DNA of 64,000 nt from assembly GCA_963691885.1 (NCBI GenBank), contig OY829843.1, positions 4,898,001 through 4,962,000 of the forward strand. The letters run 5' to 3'. The notes beneath the pieces were generated by a model. The model searched no databases and was not told the origin of the DNA. It was given only the letters and a program-made list of their open reading frames with translations. Shown piece after piece: positions 46,480 through 55,098 of this stretch (its first letter is position 1; every line of letters starts with the position of its first letter). Made by a program: the position numbers and the translations under genes. Source of the DNA: G963691885 sp963691885 (GTDB lineage Bacteria; Pseudomonadota; Alphaproteobacteria; UBA8366; Aestuariispiraceae).

Positions 46480-46827
46480 ATGGACTTCTCACCCAAAAAC
46501 CCGTCAAGAGAATTTTCGGTAAAAGGGGTCAATCTCCGCCATAGCGCTGATATCAAGCTCGCCCCAGATGAGATGGTGACCTTCCAGACAGAGAGTGGTG
46601 CCGAGTTTGACGTGGCCGCCAAGGACTGGGGTTTTTACGCCACACCCTCAACAAACGGACGGTTGAAGAGTTTTGGCTTCAAAACCGCACTGGTTCATAG
46701 CGCAAGCACGGGGATGAGATACATCCTCTTGGTGGACAAGAACAAAATGGAAGCCTTCCAGGCCTATTGCCGGGAACAGGACATGGTGGTCGACACCTGG
46801 CTGGATGAAGATCTTCCCGTTGATTAA
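46480..46827 (+). CDS. Conserved small protein of the glycan island
   Basis: A 115-residue soluble protein, largely beta by pattern. It starts MDFSPKNPSREFSVKGVNLR and has DEMVTFQTESGAEFDVAAKD and WGFYATPSTNGRLKSFGFKT. I have an impression of related small proteins in nonulosonic-acid and flagellar glycan clusters, but no function is known to me. ATG 46480 is 10 bases after the cytidylyltransferase stop. Its 3' end overlaps the converging GNAT gene by four bases. Confidence 0.75.
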   Translation: MDFSPKNPSREFSVKGVNLRHSADIKLAPDEMVTFQTESGAEFDVAAKDWGFYATPSTNGRLKSFGFKTALVHSASTGMRYILLVDKNKMEAFQAYCREQDMVVDTWLDEDLPVD

Positions 46828-47522
46828 CGCGGATGCCAATGCCAGGTCTTAGCTCGTTCAATCTCTTTAAAGCCAAGGTTCTTGTAAAAATACAGTGACC
46901 CATGATTTTGGTCCTGGGTCCCGACCAAAATCCGGCTCACTTGCGATGCTAAATGGTTTTGCATGCCGAGAACCAGGGCCTTCCCTACACCCTCCCCTTG
47001 AGAGCTCTGTTCCACGGCAATCAGATCGATGACACCGTCCTGTTCACGCAACAGAACGGCGTTGAAGCCGATCACGCCTTCCTCCGTTTCAGCCACCAGG
47101 ACAAAATCAGCACGACCATTGATGCTGTTTTCGATCCATGTAGCGCGAACCTGACTGGCCATATCATCGTCAATGAGCGGGTCTTGATGCAAACGATTTT
47201 CTGTGAGAACCGTGCCCGCAATGTTACGACAGGCACCAATGTCACCAGTCTCCGCCCGTCTGATTTTAAGCTGTGGCGACGACGTCTTATCAAACAGATC
47301 CTTTGGATCGATGGCCAGTGTGATGAGAGTTTCGATTGCGCTAAACCCAAACGGGTGCAGGTCCATCAAAGGGTCGGTGCGACATGACATCAGAGAGACA
47401 TGTTCGCTCTGTGCCAGTTCGACAGCATTACCCGCCATATCCGGGTCTGACAGTTCCCAGACCTTGCCGTCCAGAAACCGGCCGAGAAAGGTGTTCTCGC
47501 TCACGTAATCCGGAAGATTCAT
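46824..47522 (-). CDS. GNAT acetyltransferase of the glycan island
   Basis: A 232-residue protein. The N-terminal half is a less conserved domain, as in sugar GNATs of the WecD type. The C-terminal half is GNAT (IDLIAVEQSSQGEGVGKALV; HGSLYFYKNLGFKEIERAKT). It probably acetylates the amino group of a sugar. ATG 47522 follows the methyltransferase gene by 16 bases. It is the last gene of the minus-strand operon. Confidence 0.85.
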   Translation of the reverse strand: MNLPDYVSENTFLGRFLDGKVWELSDPDMAGNAVELAQSEHVSLMSCRTDPLMDLHPFGFSAIETLITLAIDPKDLFDKTSSPQLKIRRAETGDIGACRNIAGTVLTENRLHQDPLIDDDMASQVRATWIENSINGRADFVLVAETEEGVIGFNAVLLREQDGVIDLIAVEQSSQGEGVGKALVLGMQNHLASQVSRILVGTQDQNHGSLYFYKNLGFKEIERAKTWHWHPR

Positions 47523-47538
47523 ACCCTCAGATCCATCA

Positions 47539-48351
47539 TCATGGCCAACGCCCTGCAAAGGCACGCAGGGTGTATTTACTGCTGGGTTCTATAAGGCGCT
47601 CCTGTTTCAACACCTGAAACCCGGCCTGCTCGACGAGTGAGCTGGTCGAAGACTCACTAAAGGCGCAGTAGTGCTCGATAAAGAACTCTTCACGAAGGGG
47701 AGAGTCTTTGATGGCGGCCTCCCCGTCAGGCAACTCAACATAGATCAAACCACCATCGGCCAGAAAGCGATCTGCATGTGCCAGCATGGCAACCGGATCT
47801 TCGACATGTTCCAGAACCTTATTGAAACTGATCAAGTCAAACCCACGGTTGCTGTCCAGGGTTCTAAAGTCAGCGGCAAGCCCCTCAACCCCAACGACCT
47901 CTGTTGCATGCGCAGCACCCCGCGCATCGGGATCAAGGGCCGTACAAAGCCACCCCATCTCCTTCATCACGGCGGGGAAAACCGCAAGACCCGAGCCAAC
48001 ATCGAGAAGGGTTGCCCCCTGCGACCGACTGAATGCCGGGTTCAGATCGCATGCGGTTTTATGCACGAAATCAGCTCGCCCTCGATTGTCCGATTTGTCT
48101 GCCGGCAAGGCCATTATACGATGAAAGGTAGATGCCATGCGATCACCGCCATAGGTGCGATCCCAGTAATCTGCATCATAGAGACCCGAGAGGTCATAAG
48201 CATGATCATTTATCACATGATGGCATGCCTCGCATTGCCAAAGGGTTCGCCGATAGGGCTCAAGCCCGAAATCGGTTTCCCCTTCCGGTCGGGAATCGAA
48301 ACTCGCGACCAGCTTCCATGCATTGTTGTGACAATATGGACAGGCTTCCAT
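47539..48351 (-). CDS. SAM methyltransferase with zinc-finger N-terminus
   Basis: A 270-residue class I methyltransferase. The N-terminus has two CxxC pairs (MEACPYCHN and WQCEACHHV), as in sugar C-methyltransferases with a zinc site. The SAM site is TLLDVGSGLAVFPAVMKEMG, and the later FDLISFNKVLEHVEDPVAML is typical. It probably methylates the sugar or the glycan. It lies in the minus-strand operon. Confidence 0.87.
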   Translation of the reverse strand: MEACPYCHNNAWKLVASFDSRPEGETDFGLEPYRRTLWQCEACHHVINDHAYDLSGLYDADYWDRTYGGDRMASTFHRIMALPADKSDNRGRADFVHKTACDLNPAFSRSQGATLLDVGSGLAVFPAVMKEMGWLCTALDPDARGAAHATEVVGVEGLAADFRTLDSNRGFDLISFNKVLEHVEDPVAMLAHADRFLADGGLIYVELPDGEAAIKDSPLREEFFIEHYCAFSESSTSSLVEQAGFQVLKQERLIEPSSKYTLRAFAGRWP

Positions 48352-48364
48352 ATTCTTCGCGATG

Positions 48365-49078
48365 TTAACGCATCATTCCGGTGTATTCCTCAAACCGGGT
48401 TTTGCAGATCTCCTTCAGGACTTTCGGCATGAAGGAATACCGTCGACCCGTGCGGTTCTGAGGGCGCGAAATAAATTGCCCGAAATTTTGAAGCATGTTC
48501 AGGCCACTGACGGCCAGTTGAACACAGACCTCTGTATTTGCGCGGCGAAGATCGGCCAGTTTCATTCCGGATTGTAGTGGAATTTGCGCACTCAACACGA
48601 CGCCGCCACGATCGGTATTGGACTCAACGCGGTGCAGGGTTGTGATGAGGCCTTCATAGTCACGATGGTAAATAGCCCAAAGATGGGTATCGATCCCGCC
48701 GTAATCCTCCGGGTTGGCGCCGTGAAGATTGATGATCCGTTCGGGCTGGATTTCGATGAGATCCTCACTCAGCTTGCCCGTTCCGAACACAACGATCGCG
48801 TCAGGGCCAAATTCCCGGATCTTCTGAATGCTATCAGGGTCATTCACACTGCTGAATGTATGAACCTCGGCAAAATCGGCGAGCGTGGCATCCTTGCCGT
48901 CAAACCAGGTGTCTCTTTCGCCCTGGTCCCCCTCATCCTCGAACGGGTGTCTGGTCTCAAACTCCGCCGATATCGGGCGCTTTTCCTCGATCACGATGAC
49001 CGGTCCAAAGAATTTTTGTACCTCACGCACGAAATATGCGTGGTGCAAGGTCTCAGTCGTCAGTATGGCGACCCTCAT
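48365..49078 (-). CDS. Sugar formyltransferase-like protein
   Basis: A 237-residue protein with the formyltransferase fold (formyl-THF-dependent). The catalytic Asn-x-His is in RIINLHGANPEDYGGIDTH, and the Asp in ESNTDRGGVVLSAQ. Enzymes of this fold formylate amino sugars (for example N-formyl deoxyaminosugars). ATG 49078 overlaps the amidotransferase stop (ATGA). The longer frame to 49105 is not needed. Confidence 0.83.
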   Translation of the reverse strand: MRVAILTTETLHHAYFVREVQKFFGPVIVIEEKRPISAEFETRHPFEDEGDQGERDTWFDGKDATLADFAEVHTFSSVNDPDSIQKIREFGPDAIVVFGTGKLSEDLIEIQPERIINLHGANPEDYGGIDTHLWAIYHRDYEGLITTLHRVESNTDRGGVVLSAQIPLQSGMKLADLRRANTEVCVQLAVSGLNMLQNFGQFISRPQNRTGRRYSFMPKVLKEICKTRFEEYTGMMR

Positions 49079-50208
49079 TGAAACCCGTTCTTGTGCCATT
49101 CCCAATCCCCCACCAGAAATTCCGGCATTTTCCAGACATCCCCATCGAGATGCCAGATTGATTTATTTCGGAACGTTTCGCATACATTCCAGAACCAGTC
49201 GACCGGCAGGCCCTGAAAATCACAAAACGCTTTGATGTCTTCATCCGGGGCTTCCCAACCCCGCAATCGGACCTGTTCGATGGCTTCCTGTCTATCGGTC
49301 ATGCCCTTGCGGATCTGAACCGAAAGATTGTCAAAGCTGCGAGTCATTCCGAACTTATACCATTTCGGGAAATGATGCAGCGAAATGAACTGGCAGTCTA
49401 TATCAGCGAACTCCCAAACACCGGTTTTTAGGGTTGTTTTATCATATTCGAAACCATGCTGTTGCGCGATTTCAGTATTTTCAAAACTATCCCATTTGAA
49501 GAAAGAGCCCAAAAAGACCGAATCAACATCAAAATCAGGATCAGCCGGAAACCCATAGGCCGAGAGCTCTTCTTCCGTTAATCCCTCGGCACCGACCCAG
49601 TCCCCGGCATTTGTGGACTGCAAACATCCATGCCGGGCCAGCCAGGCGGCGTCCAGACGGGTCGCCATCCGTTCCGAAGCTGTCCCGCCATATTCCAGCT
49701 GCGCATTCTCGCCCCATAGGATCAAGGGAATCCGCATCTGCACCGCCAACCGGATAGGAATCGCGAAGAGCGCCATATGCATCGGCAGGCCGGTCGCCCC
49801 AAGCCTCTCAAAAGCCGCCTTCATAAAACGACGTTCCACATCCGGGTTGATCGTCCAGTCGATGTGATCCACGCCCAGTTTCGAAATCATCAAATCGAGG
49901 TTTCGCTGACCAATCTCTGTCCGCGCCGGTGTCCGCCAGGTGATGGCAAGGACGTTTAAGCCATATTGCTGGGCCTTGATGACCTGATACCAACTGTCTT
50001 TGCCACCACTTACCGGCACTACACAATCATAGGATCCGGCACGCGCCTTTGCCCGATCGACGATTTCCTGAAATTGATGCCCTCTCTTGTCCCAATCAAT
50101 CACCTCTTCCTTGTCACGGTGTCCGAGGCACGCTGAACAAACACCATTTTGGTCGAGAGTGATCCCCGGTCTGGTGTCGGGCAATATGCAGATGCGGCAG
50201 TATTTCAT
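49075..50208 (-). CDS. N-acetyl sugar amidotransferase, WbpG/PseA type
   Basis: A 377-residue PP-loop protein. The N-terminal Cys cluster is MKYCRICILPDTRPG and GVCSACLGH. The PP-loop is VVPVSGGKDSWYQV. Homologues WbpG and PseA make acetamidino groups on sugars. WbpG takes ammonia from HisH/HisF-like partners; none is in the window. An AsnB-type gene is directly upstream instead. Confidence 0.9.
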   Translation of the reverse strand: MKYCRICILPDTRPGITLDQNGVCSACLGHRDKEEVIDWDKRGHQFQEIVDRAKARAGSYDCVVPVSGGKDSWYQVIKAQQYGLNVLAITWRTPARTEIGQRNLDLMISKLGVDHIDWTINPDVERRFMKAAFERLGATGLPMHMALFAIPIRLAVQMRIPLILWGENAQLEYGGTASERMATRLDAAWLARHGCLQSTNAGDWVGAEGLTEEELSAYGFPADPDFDVDSVFLGSFFKWDSFENTEIAQQHGFEYDKTTLKTGVWEFADIDCQFISLHHFPKWYKFGMTRSFDNLSVQIRKGMTDRQEAIEQVRLRGWEAPDEDIKAFCDFQGLPVDWFWNVCETFRNKSIWHLDGDVWKMPEFLVGDWEWHKNGFQ

Positions 50209-50231
50209 TGGACCGTTTCTTTCTCATGGAC

Positions 50232-52073
50232 CTACAAATCAACGCCCCCTTGCTCTTGCTGTTCCAGAAAGATTTTCGTGGCAAGACAGGAGAAAACAAA
50301 CTTGCTTTGACTGTTGAGAGAAATCTGTGACGAGATCATCTCCTCAAACCGGTCCCGTCGAACAATATCGAAAAGCGGTGAAGGCAACAGAATCCAATCC
50401 CGCAATTCAGGGTCCTGAAAGTCCAGAAAATGTCCGACCGGCGCGTTGATGCCCTGCTTGCGTGGATTCTTCATAACGTCATCCGGTGCAATACCATCGC
50501 CCACGGCGCGCAACAGGAATTTTGGCAGGCCCTCCTGGATCAGATATTCGGTGGGCACTGTGAACAGGAATTCCACAAGCGGCGTGTGCAGGAACGGCGC
50601 GCGGTTTTCAACCGAATATGCCATGGACGCGAGATCGTCTTCATGAAGCATGACGGGTACGGTTTCGACCAGAAGCTCATTCATCATCCTGTTTCGCAAA
50701 AGGTCATCGCAGTATCTGCGTTCTGTATGAGCTTCTGCGAAAGGATCTACAAGGAACGCCGCAAAACCCTCGGCTCCCAGGAAAATATGATCTCTGCCAT
50801 TCGGGTTTTTCACGAATGCTTCAGGGTCCTGAAGGAAAGGATTTCGGACGAACTGCCCATAGGATTGACGCCACCCCTCAATAAGCGCCGGAAAATCAGG
50901 CCGCTGGCTCTGGGTCGCCAACCAAAACAGATAATGATCGTAATATCCCGTGAAGATCTCATCTGCGGCTGTTCCCCCGAGCGATACTTTATACCCTGCA
51001 TCGTGGATCGCCTCGGATACCAGCGCATGAAGATAGTAAGAGATGGTCATCAAAGGTCCATCGAAATACGAAACCAACGAGGTCAGCCACTCAACAAACC
51101 CTTCCCTGGGGATACGCACCAGCGTATTGGGACAATCGAAATATGAGACAGACTTGAGAATATTCTCCGTTTCATCATATCTCGGGTCATCATCAATTAC
51201 CGAAAAGCTGTGCAACTCTGCGCCCAGCGTCGACAGGGCTGTTCCCGCAATCGCATTGGAGTCGATGCCGCCACTCAGGCGCAGGGCAACCGGCACATCT
51301 GCCCGCAGGCGGTAGGATACGGCATCACGTACCAGATCCCGCGCCCCATTCAGGGCATCGTCTAGGCTCATCTTCCTGTCCGGTTCAAACCGCAGGGTCC
51401 AATAGGCCTTTGGGTCGGGCAGGCCAGCGCCCTTTAAAACAGCAAAACAGCCAGCCGGGAACTCAGACACACCCGCAAAGAAACTCTCACCTGAGGCGTA
51501 AAGGCTCTTATACCCGTTCACCAGATATCGTTGCAGATGCCGCGTATTGACCCCGGGTTTGCGGCCGGTCAACAAGGCCAATGCCTTGACCTCCGACCCA
51601 AAACTGAGACGGCCATCTTCATACCAGATATACAGGGGCTTTTCCCCAAACCGGTCGCGGCACAGGATTAATTCGTCCCGTCTCGCGTCGTGCAGGGCAA
51701 GCGCCCACATGCCTTCCAGCCTTGAAAAAGCCTCTACCCCCCAGTAACGATAGGCCTCCAGCACGAGTTCTGTATCGCCTTGCGTCGAAAATGTGACACC
51801 CAGGCCGGCGAGTTCCAGGCGCAATTCGATGTGGTTATAGACCTCACCATTATAGATCAGGGTCAGATCGTTTCGTGAGAATGGTTGCGCTGAGGTTTCA
51901 CCAAGATCAACAATCGACAGTCGTGTGTGCAGAAGGGTTAAATTCTCAGAACCAATTCTGTCCTGATAAGCACCAGACCCATCCGGACCGCGTTTGGCCA
52001 TGGCATCAATCGTGGCTCTAAGCCTTCCGTCATCGACAGGACCAGGGCCCAGCAAGCCCGCTATGCCACACAT
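50232..52073 (-). CDS. asnB: Asparagine synthase-like glutamine amidotransferase
   Basis: A 613-residue protein. The N-terminal glutaminase has the Cys2 nucleophile (MCGIAGLLG, then RGPDGSG). The C-terminal synthase domain has the PP-loop LRLSGGIDSNAIAG. It may make asparagine, but its place next to neuB and a sugar amidotransferase suggests it amidates a sugar carboxyl or supplies ammonia, as proposed for WbpS-like proteins. ATG is three bases after the neuB stop. Confidence 0.88.
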   Translation of the reverse strand: MCGIAGLLGPGPVDDGRLRATIDAMAKRGPDGSGAYQDRIGSENLTLLHTRLSIVDLGETSAQPFSRNDLTLIYNGEVYNHIELRLELAGLGVTFSTQGDTELVLEAYRYWGVEAFSRLEGMWALALHDARRDELILCRDRFGEKPLYIWYEDGRLSFGSEVKALALLTGRKPGVNTRHLQRYLVNGYKSLYASGESFFAGVSEFPAGCFAVLKGAGLPDPKAYWTLRFEPDRKMSLDDALNGARDLVRDAVSYRLRADVPVALRLSGGIDSNAIAGTALSTLGAELHSFSVIDDDPRYDETENILKSVSYFDCPNTLVRIPREGFVEWLTSLVSYFDGPLMTISYYLHALVSEAIHDAGYKVSLGGTAADEIFTGYYDHYLFWLATQSQRPDFPALIEGWRQSYGQFVRNPFLQDPEAFVKNPNGRDHIFLGAEGFAAFLVDPFAEAHTERRYCDDLLRNRMMNELLVETVPVMLHEDDLASMAYSVENRAPFLHTPLVEFLFTVPTEYLIQEGLPKFLLRAVGDGIAPDDVMKNPRKQGINAPVGHFLDFQDPELRDWILLPSPLFDIVRRDRFEEMISSQISLNSQSKFVFSCLATKIFLEQQEQGGVDL

Positions 52074-52076
52074 CGT

Positions 52077-53093
52077 TTATCCATCGGTCAAATGTTCCGG
52101 CGTCAAAACACAGCCCCGGTTGAGAGGCGATTTGAGGGTACGTCCCATCAGTCTGTCCAGTTCCGACGCCGCAAAACCCGTTGACGGCCGGCAATACATC
52201 AGATCATCGCGCATCAATGCCGATCCGGCTTCCAAATCACGCGACGCCACCAGCCCTTTGCGTATTATCGGTAATGTGGCTGTTTCACAAGGCATTGGCT
52301 GCTTCGAAAGTGTTCCGCGTGCTTGTGCGATTTGCCCCATCATTTTCGCCAGATAGGCAAGGTCACTCGGGTCCGCCGACAAAGCGTGGTCCCGAAACTC
52401 CCTCCCCTCCTTCTGGTCTGTGAAATGCACTTCAACGATGCGTGCACCCAGCGCCACAGCGGCCAGCGGCGCTTCCGGACCCAGGACATGATTGGAGTAC
52501 CCAATTGTCAGATTGGGATAGCGCGCTGCCAGAAAGGGAACAGATTGAAGGTTCGCCTCTTCCATCGGAACCGGATAAGCCGCAACACAATGCATCAGGA
52601 TCAGGCGGTCGCCACCGGCGTCACCTGCTGCCGACAGGAACCATTCGACAGCGGTATCAATTTCGTCAACTGTACCCCCGCCAGTGGACAGAATAACCGG
52701 AACCCCGGATTTCGCAGCGGCGTCGATAACAGGTCGAAAATTCAAGTCACCGCTCGCGATCTTAATCGCAGGGCCAATCCCCGCCAGAAATGGCACCCAG
52801 TCCTCTGTCACGGCTGTTGAGAAGAAGTGTATTGCTTTTTCTTTCGCCCTTTTTACCAGAACATGGTGATCATCTTCGCTGAGGCTGAACCTGGTTACCC
52901 GCTCCAACCGCACCGGATCGTCGGCAGCACAAAAGCGTTCCGGGGTGTAACTCTGAAACTTGACGGCATCGGCACCGGCATCGGCGGCCAGATCAATCAA
53001 TTCCAATGCCTTGTCGAGACTGCCTTCATGGTTCACACCAATTTCCGCAATCAGTGCAACTTCATTATCCAGATCTTTTCCAAACAGCTTCAT
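52077..53093 (-). CDS. NeuB-family nonulosonic acid synthase
   Basis: A 338-residue enzyme that joins phosphoenolpyruvate to a six-carbon amino sugar to give a nine-carbon sialic-acid-like sugar. The start ALIAEIGVNHEGSLDKALEL is typical. KIASGDLNFRPVIDAAAKSG and the C-terminal SAF domain (LVASRDLEAGSALMRDDLMY) are also present. The exact product (sialic, legionaminic, pseudaminic or a variant) cannot be told. No NeuC/LegG/PseG or classic NeuA gene is in the window. Confidence 0.92.
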   Translation of the reverse strand: MKLFGKDLDNEVALIAEIGVNHEGSLDKALELIDLAADAGADAVKFQSYTPERFCAADDPVRLERVTRFSLSEDDHHVLVKRAKEKAIHFFSTAVTEDWVPFLAGIGPAIKIASGDLNFRPVIDAAAKSGVPVILSTGGGTVDEIDTAVEWFLSAAGDAGGDRLILMHCVAAYPVPMEEANLQSVPFLAARYPNLTIGYSNHVLGPEAPLAAVALGARIVEVHFTDQKEGREFRDHALSADPSDLAYLAKMMGQIAQARGTLSKQPMPCETATLPIIRKGLVASRDLEAGSALMRDDLMYCRPSTGFAASELDRLMGRTLKSPLNRGCVLTPEHLTDG

Positions 53094-53136
53094 TCATTTT
53101 GCTTTCAAGTTGCAGTGAGGAAACACAATCTGCGGG

Positions 53137-55098
53137 TCAGGCAATCTTCCGCGTTGCTTCCGTCATATCCGCAATCAGTTGCTCACTCGCCTGCTGCATG
53201 ACAGACAGACCTTCCAGAAGATCTTGTCGGAAGTTCTCGAAAAATTCCGCCCGTAAACTCTCAGGCAACCGTCGATAAGTCTGATACAGGAATGTGTAGC
53301 TGATCATCATCGTCCCGACATGCATCTTCTGAACGCATTGGTCGACATCCGCTGCAAAGGGGTCATCCAAAAGATCCCTGAAGTCATCAAACAAGCCACG
53401 CAGATCGAGATTTTCAGCATCAACAGAATTCAAGACCGCCTCGAAGGTCGCATAGAAAATCTCCAGCGCTTCCCCCAATGCTTCAACCTTGGAAACAGGT
53501 GCCAGATCGGCGCGTGCGGCCCAATCTAGTTCAGACCGCAACCGTTCCAGATCCCGGGCTTTGCGTGAGACATCATCATCGATAACCGCACTTTCTGGAA
53601 GGCACGGAACCGTCCCGGTAATTCGGATGCCGTCACTGTGGTTTCGAATGATGGCGTCTTTGTAGCGCGCAACCAGACCGGAAAAATGAATACTGGCGAA
53701 GAGAAAACTCTGATTGGTATGAACGGTTCCACCAAGATTGCCGGGGACTTCGATGGGGAATGCGGTCGCAGCCAGATGTTCCGGATGGGTTTTCAAGAAC
53801 TCCGGGTCTGACAAATAGACGGAGTGCTGGCCGTGATGCTGGTTCTGATCACGCGCGCCAAGATCGACACCGACCAGATGCAGGTTGCGAAAGCCTAGTC
53901 CCAATGCAATTCGCGCTGCTGTGTTTGCAACGGTCGGGACAGCGTGAAAAACCTCACCATATTTCTGACCGAACAGTTTTGATGAAGACACGGTATCCCG
54001 ATAGAACAGGATGCGCTGACCAAATCGCCCGACCAGTTCAGGCCGCACCGTATTGCTGGCAATCAGGCTTATTCGATTGAGTTTATGCTTGGAACTTAAC
54101 CCTTCGACAATTTCCACCGGACCCGGTGTATTCTCGATATCGACATGGAAGTCCGGTTCGATACCGTGACCCAGTAAAGCGCCAAGACCTGTCCCACAGG
54201 AAATCACGATAGCCGAGTCCCGATGTTTTTTCACGAAATCAACGGCTTGGTCAATTGATGGTCCGGACCCGCATATGATGACGGGCGTATTCTTCACCGC
54301 TCTTGGTTTGTCGGCATAAACGAAAGACTCATGGCGCGTTGTGTTGCCGATATAATTTCGCAACATCGTCTGCTCGTCTTCAAAGAACCCTGGATTAGCC
54401 GCGAGCACCGGCAAGCGTTCTTTGAAATATTTCAGGCTCTCATCCAATACAAATGAGTCGTAATGCGAATAAATATAGGACCCGTCGATCAGCCCGAAGG
54501 AATTTTGACGCATCATATAAAAGATGTAGTTGGCAATATGCTGGGGTGTATCACTGATGACAAATTGTAGAGTGCCTTTGCGCCGGTCAATCTCCTCAAG
54601 CATGCGTTTGAAATCAACCTGGCCCATCGCATGATAGACAAATTCTTCAAACCGCTCGACAACGATGACCGACCGGATATCCAGGCTGTCAATCAACCGT
54701 TCCAGATGCAGGCCGAGGCCGAGACCAAACACAATCAAATAACCACCATCTGGATCCAGAGCCTGAACCTGGCGCTCGACCCCTTGCTCAGCCAGATAAG
54801 CGCCGCCTTTGACAAGAACGGTTTCGGCTACGCGCCCGTTGTCTTCCGGTATGTCACGCCATCCAAGCTCAATCCTCTGATCCCGCTTCTCAAGGTATGA
54901 CGTGACCTGTGCATCCGCGAAACTGGCTGCGTCCTTCTGGTAAAACGTCGTATGTCCCAGATCGATATTCAGGTTCCCGGTAACACGGGATCCGACCACT
55001 CGGCTATACGGGGTGTAGGTTCCCTCAAACAGTTTGGCGATATGCGGTTGGTACTTTTGCAGTGCTTCCAGATTGGCCTGGAAAAGGTCTTCATCCAT
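53137..55098 (-). CDS. Maf flagellin glycosyltransferase
   Basis: A 653-residue motility-associated factor (MAF_flag10/DUF115, MptE-like). The core is PVIICGSGPSIDQAVDFVKK and GTGLGALLGHGIEPDFHVDI. Maf proteins transfer nonulosonic acids to Ser/Thr of flagellin in the cytoplasm. Thus it defines the target of this island. ATG 55098 overlaps the OGT-like gene stop by eight bases. Confidence 0.92.
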   Translation of the reverse strand: MDEDLFQANLEALQKYQPHIAKLFEGTYTPYSRVVGSRVTGNLNIDLGHTTFYQKDAASFADAQVTSYLEKRDQRIELGWRDIPEDNGRVAETVLVKGGAYLAEQGVERQVQALDPDGGYLIVFGLGLGLHLERLIDSLDIRSVIVVERFEEFVYHAMGQVDFKRMLEEIDRRKGTLQFVISDTPQHIANYIFYMMRQNSFGLIDGSYIYSHYDSFVLDESLKYFKERLPVLAANPGFFEDEQTMLRNYIGNTTRHESFVYADKPRAVKNTPVIICGSGPSIDQAVDFVKKHRDSAIVISCGTGLGALLGHGIEPDFHVDIENTPGPVEIVEGLSSKHKLNRISLIASNTVRPELVGRFGQRILFYRDTVSSSKLFGQKYGEVFHAVPTVANTAARIALGLGFRNLHLVGVDLGARDQNQHHGQHSVYLSDPEFLKTHPEHLAATAFPIEVPGNLGGTVHTNQSFLFASIHFSGLVARYKDAIIRNHSDGIRITGTVPCLPESAVIDDDVSRKARDLERLRSELDWAARADLAPVSKVEALGEALEIFYATFEAVLNSVDAENLDLRGLFDDFRDLLDDPFAADVDQCVQKMHVGTMMISYTFLYQTYRRLPESLRAEFFENFRQDLLEGLSVMQQASEQLIADMTEATRKIA

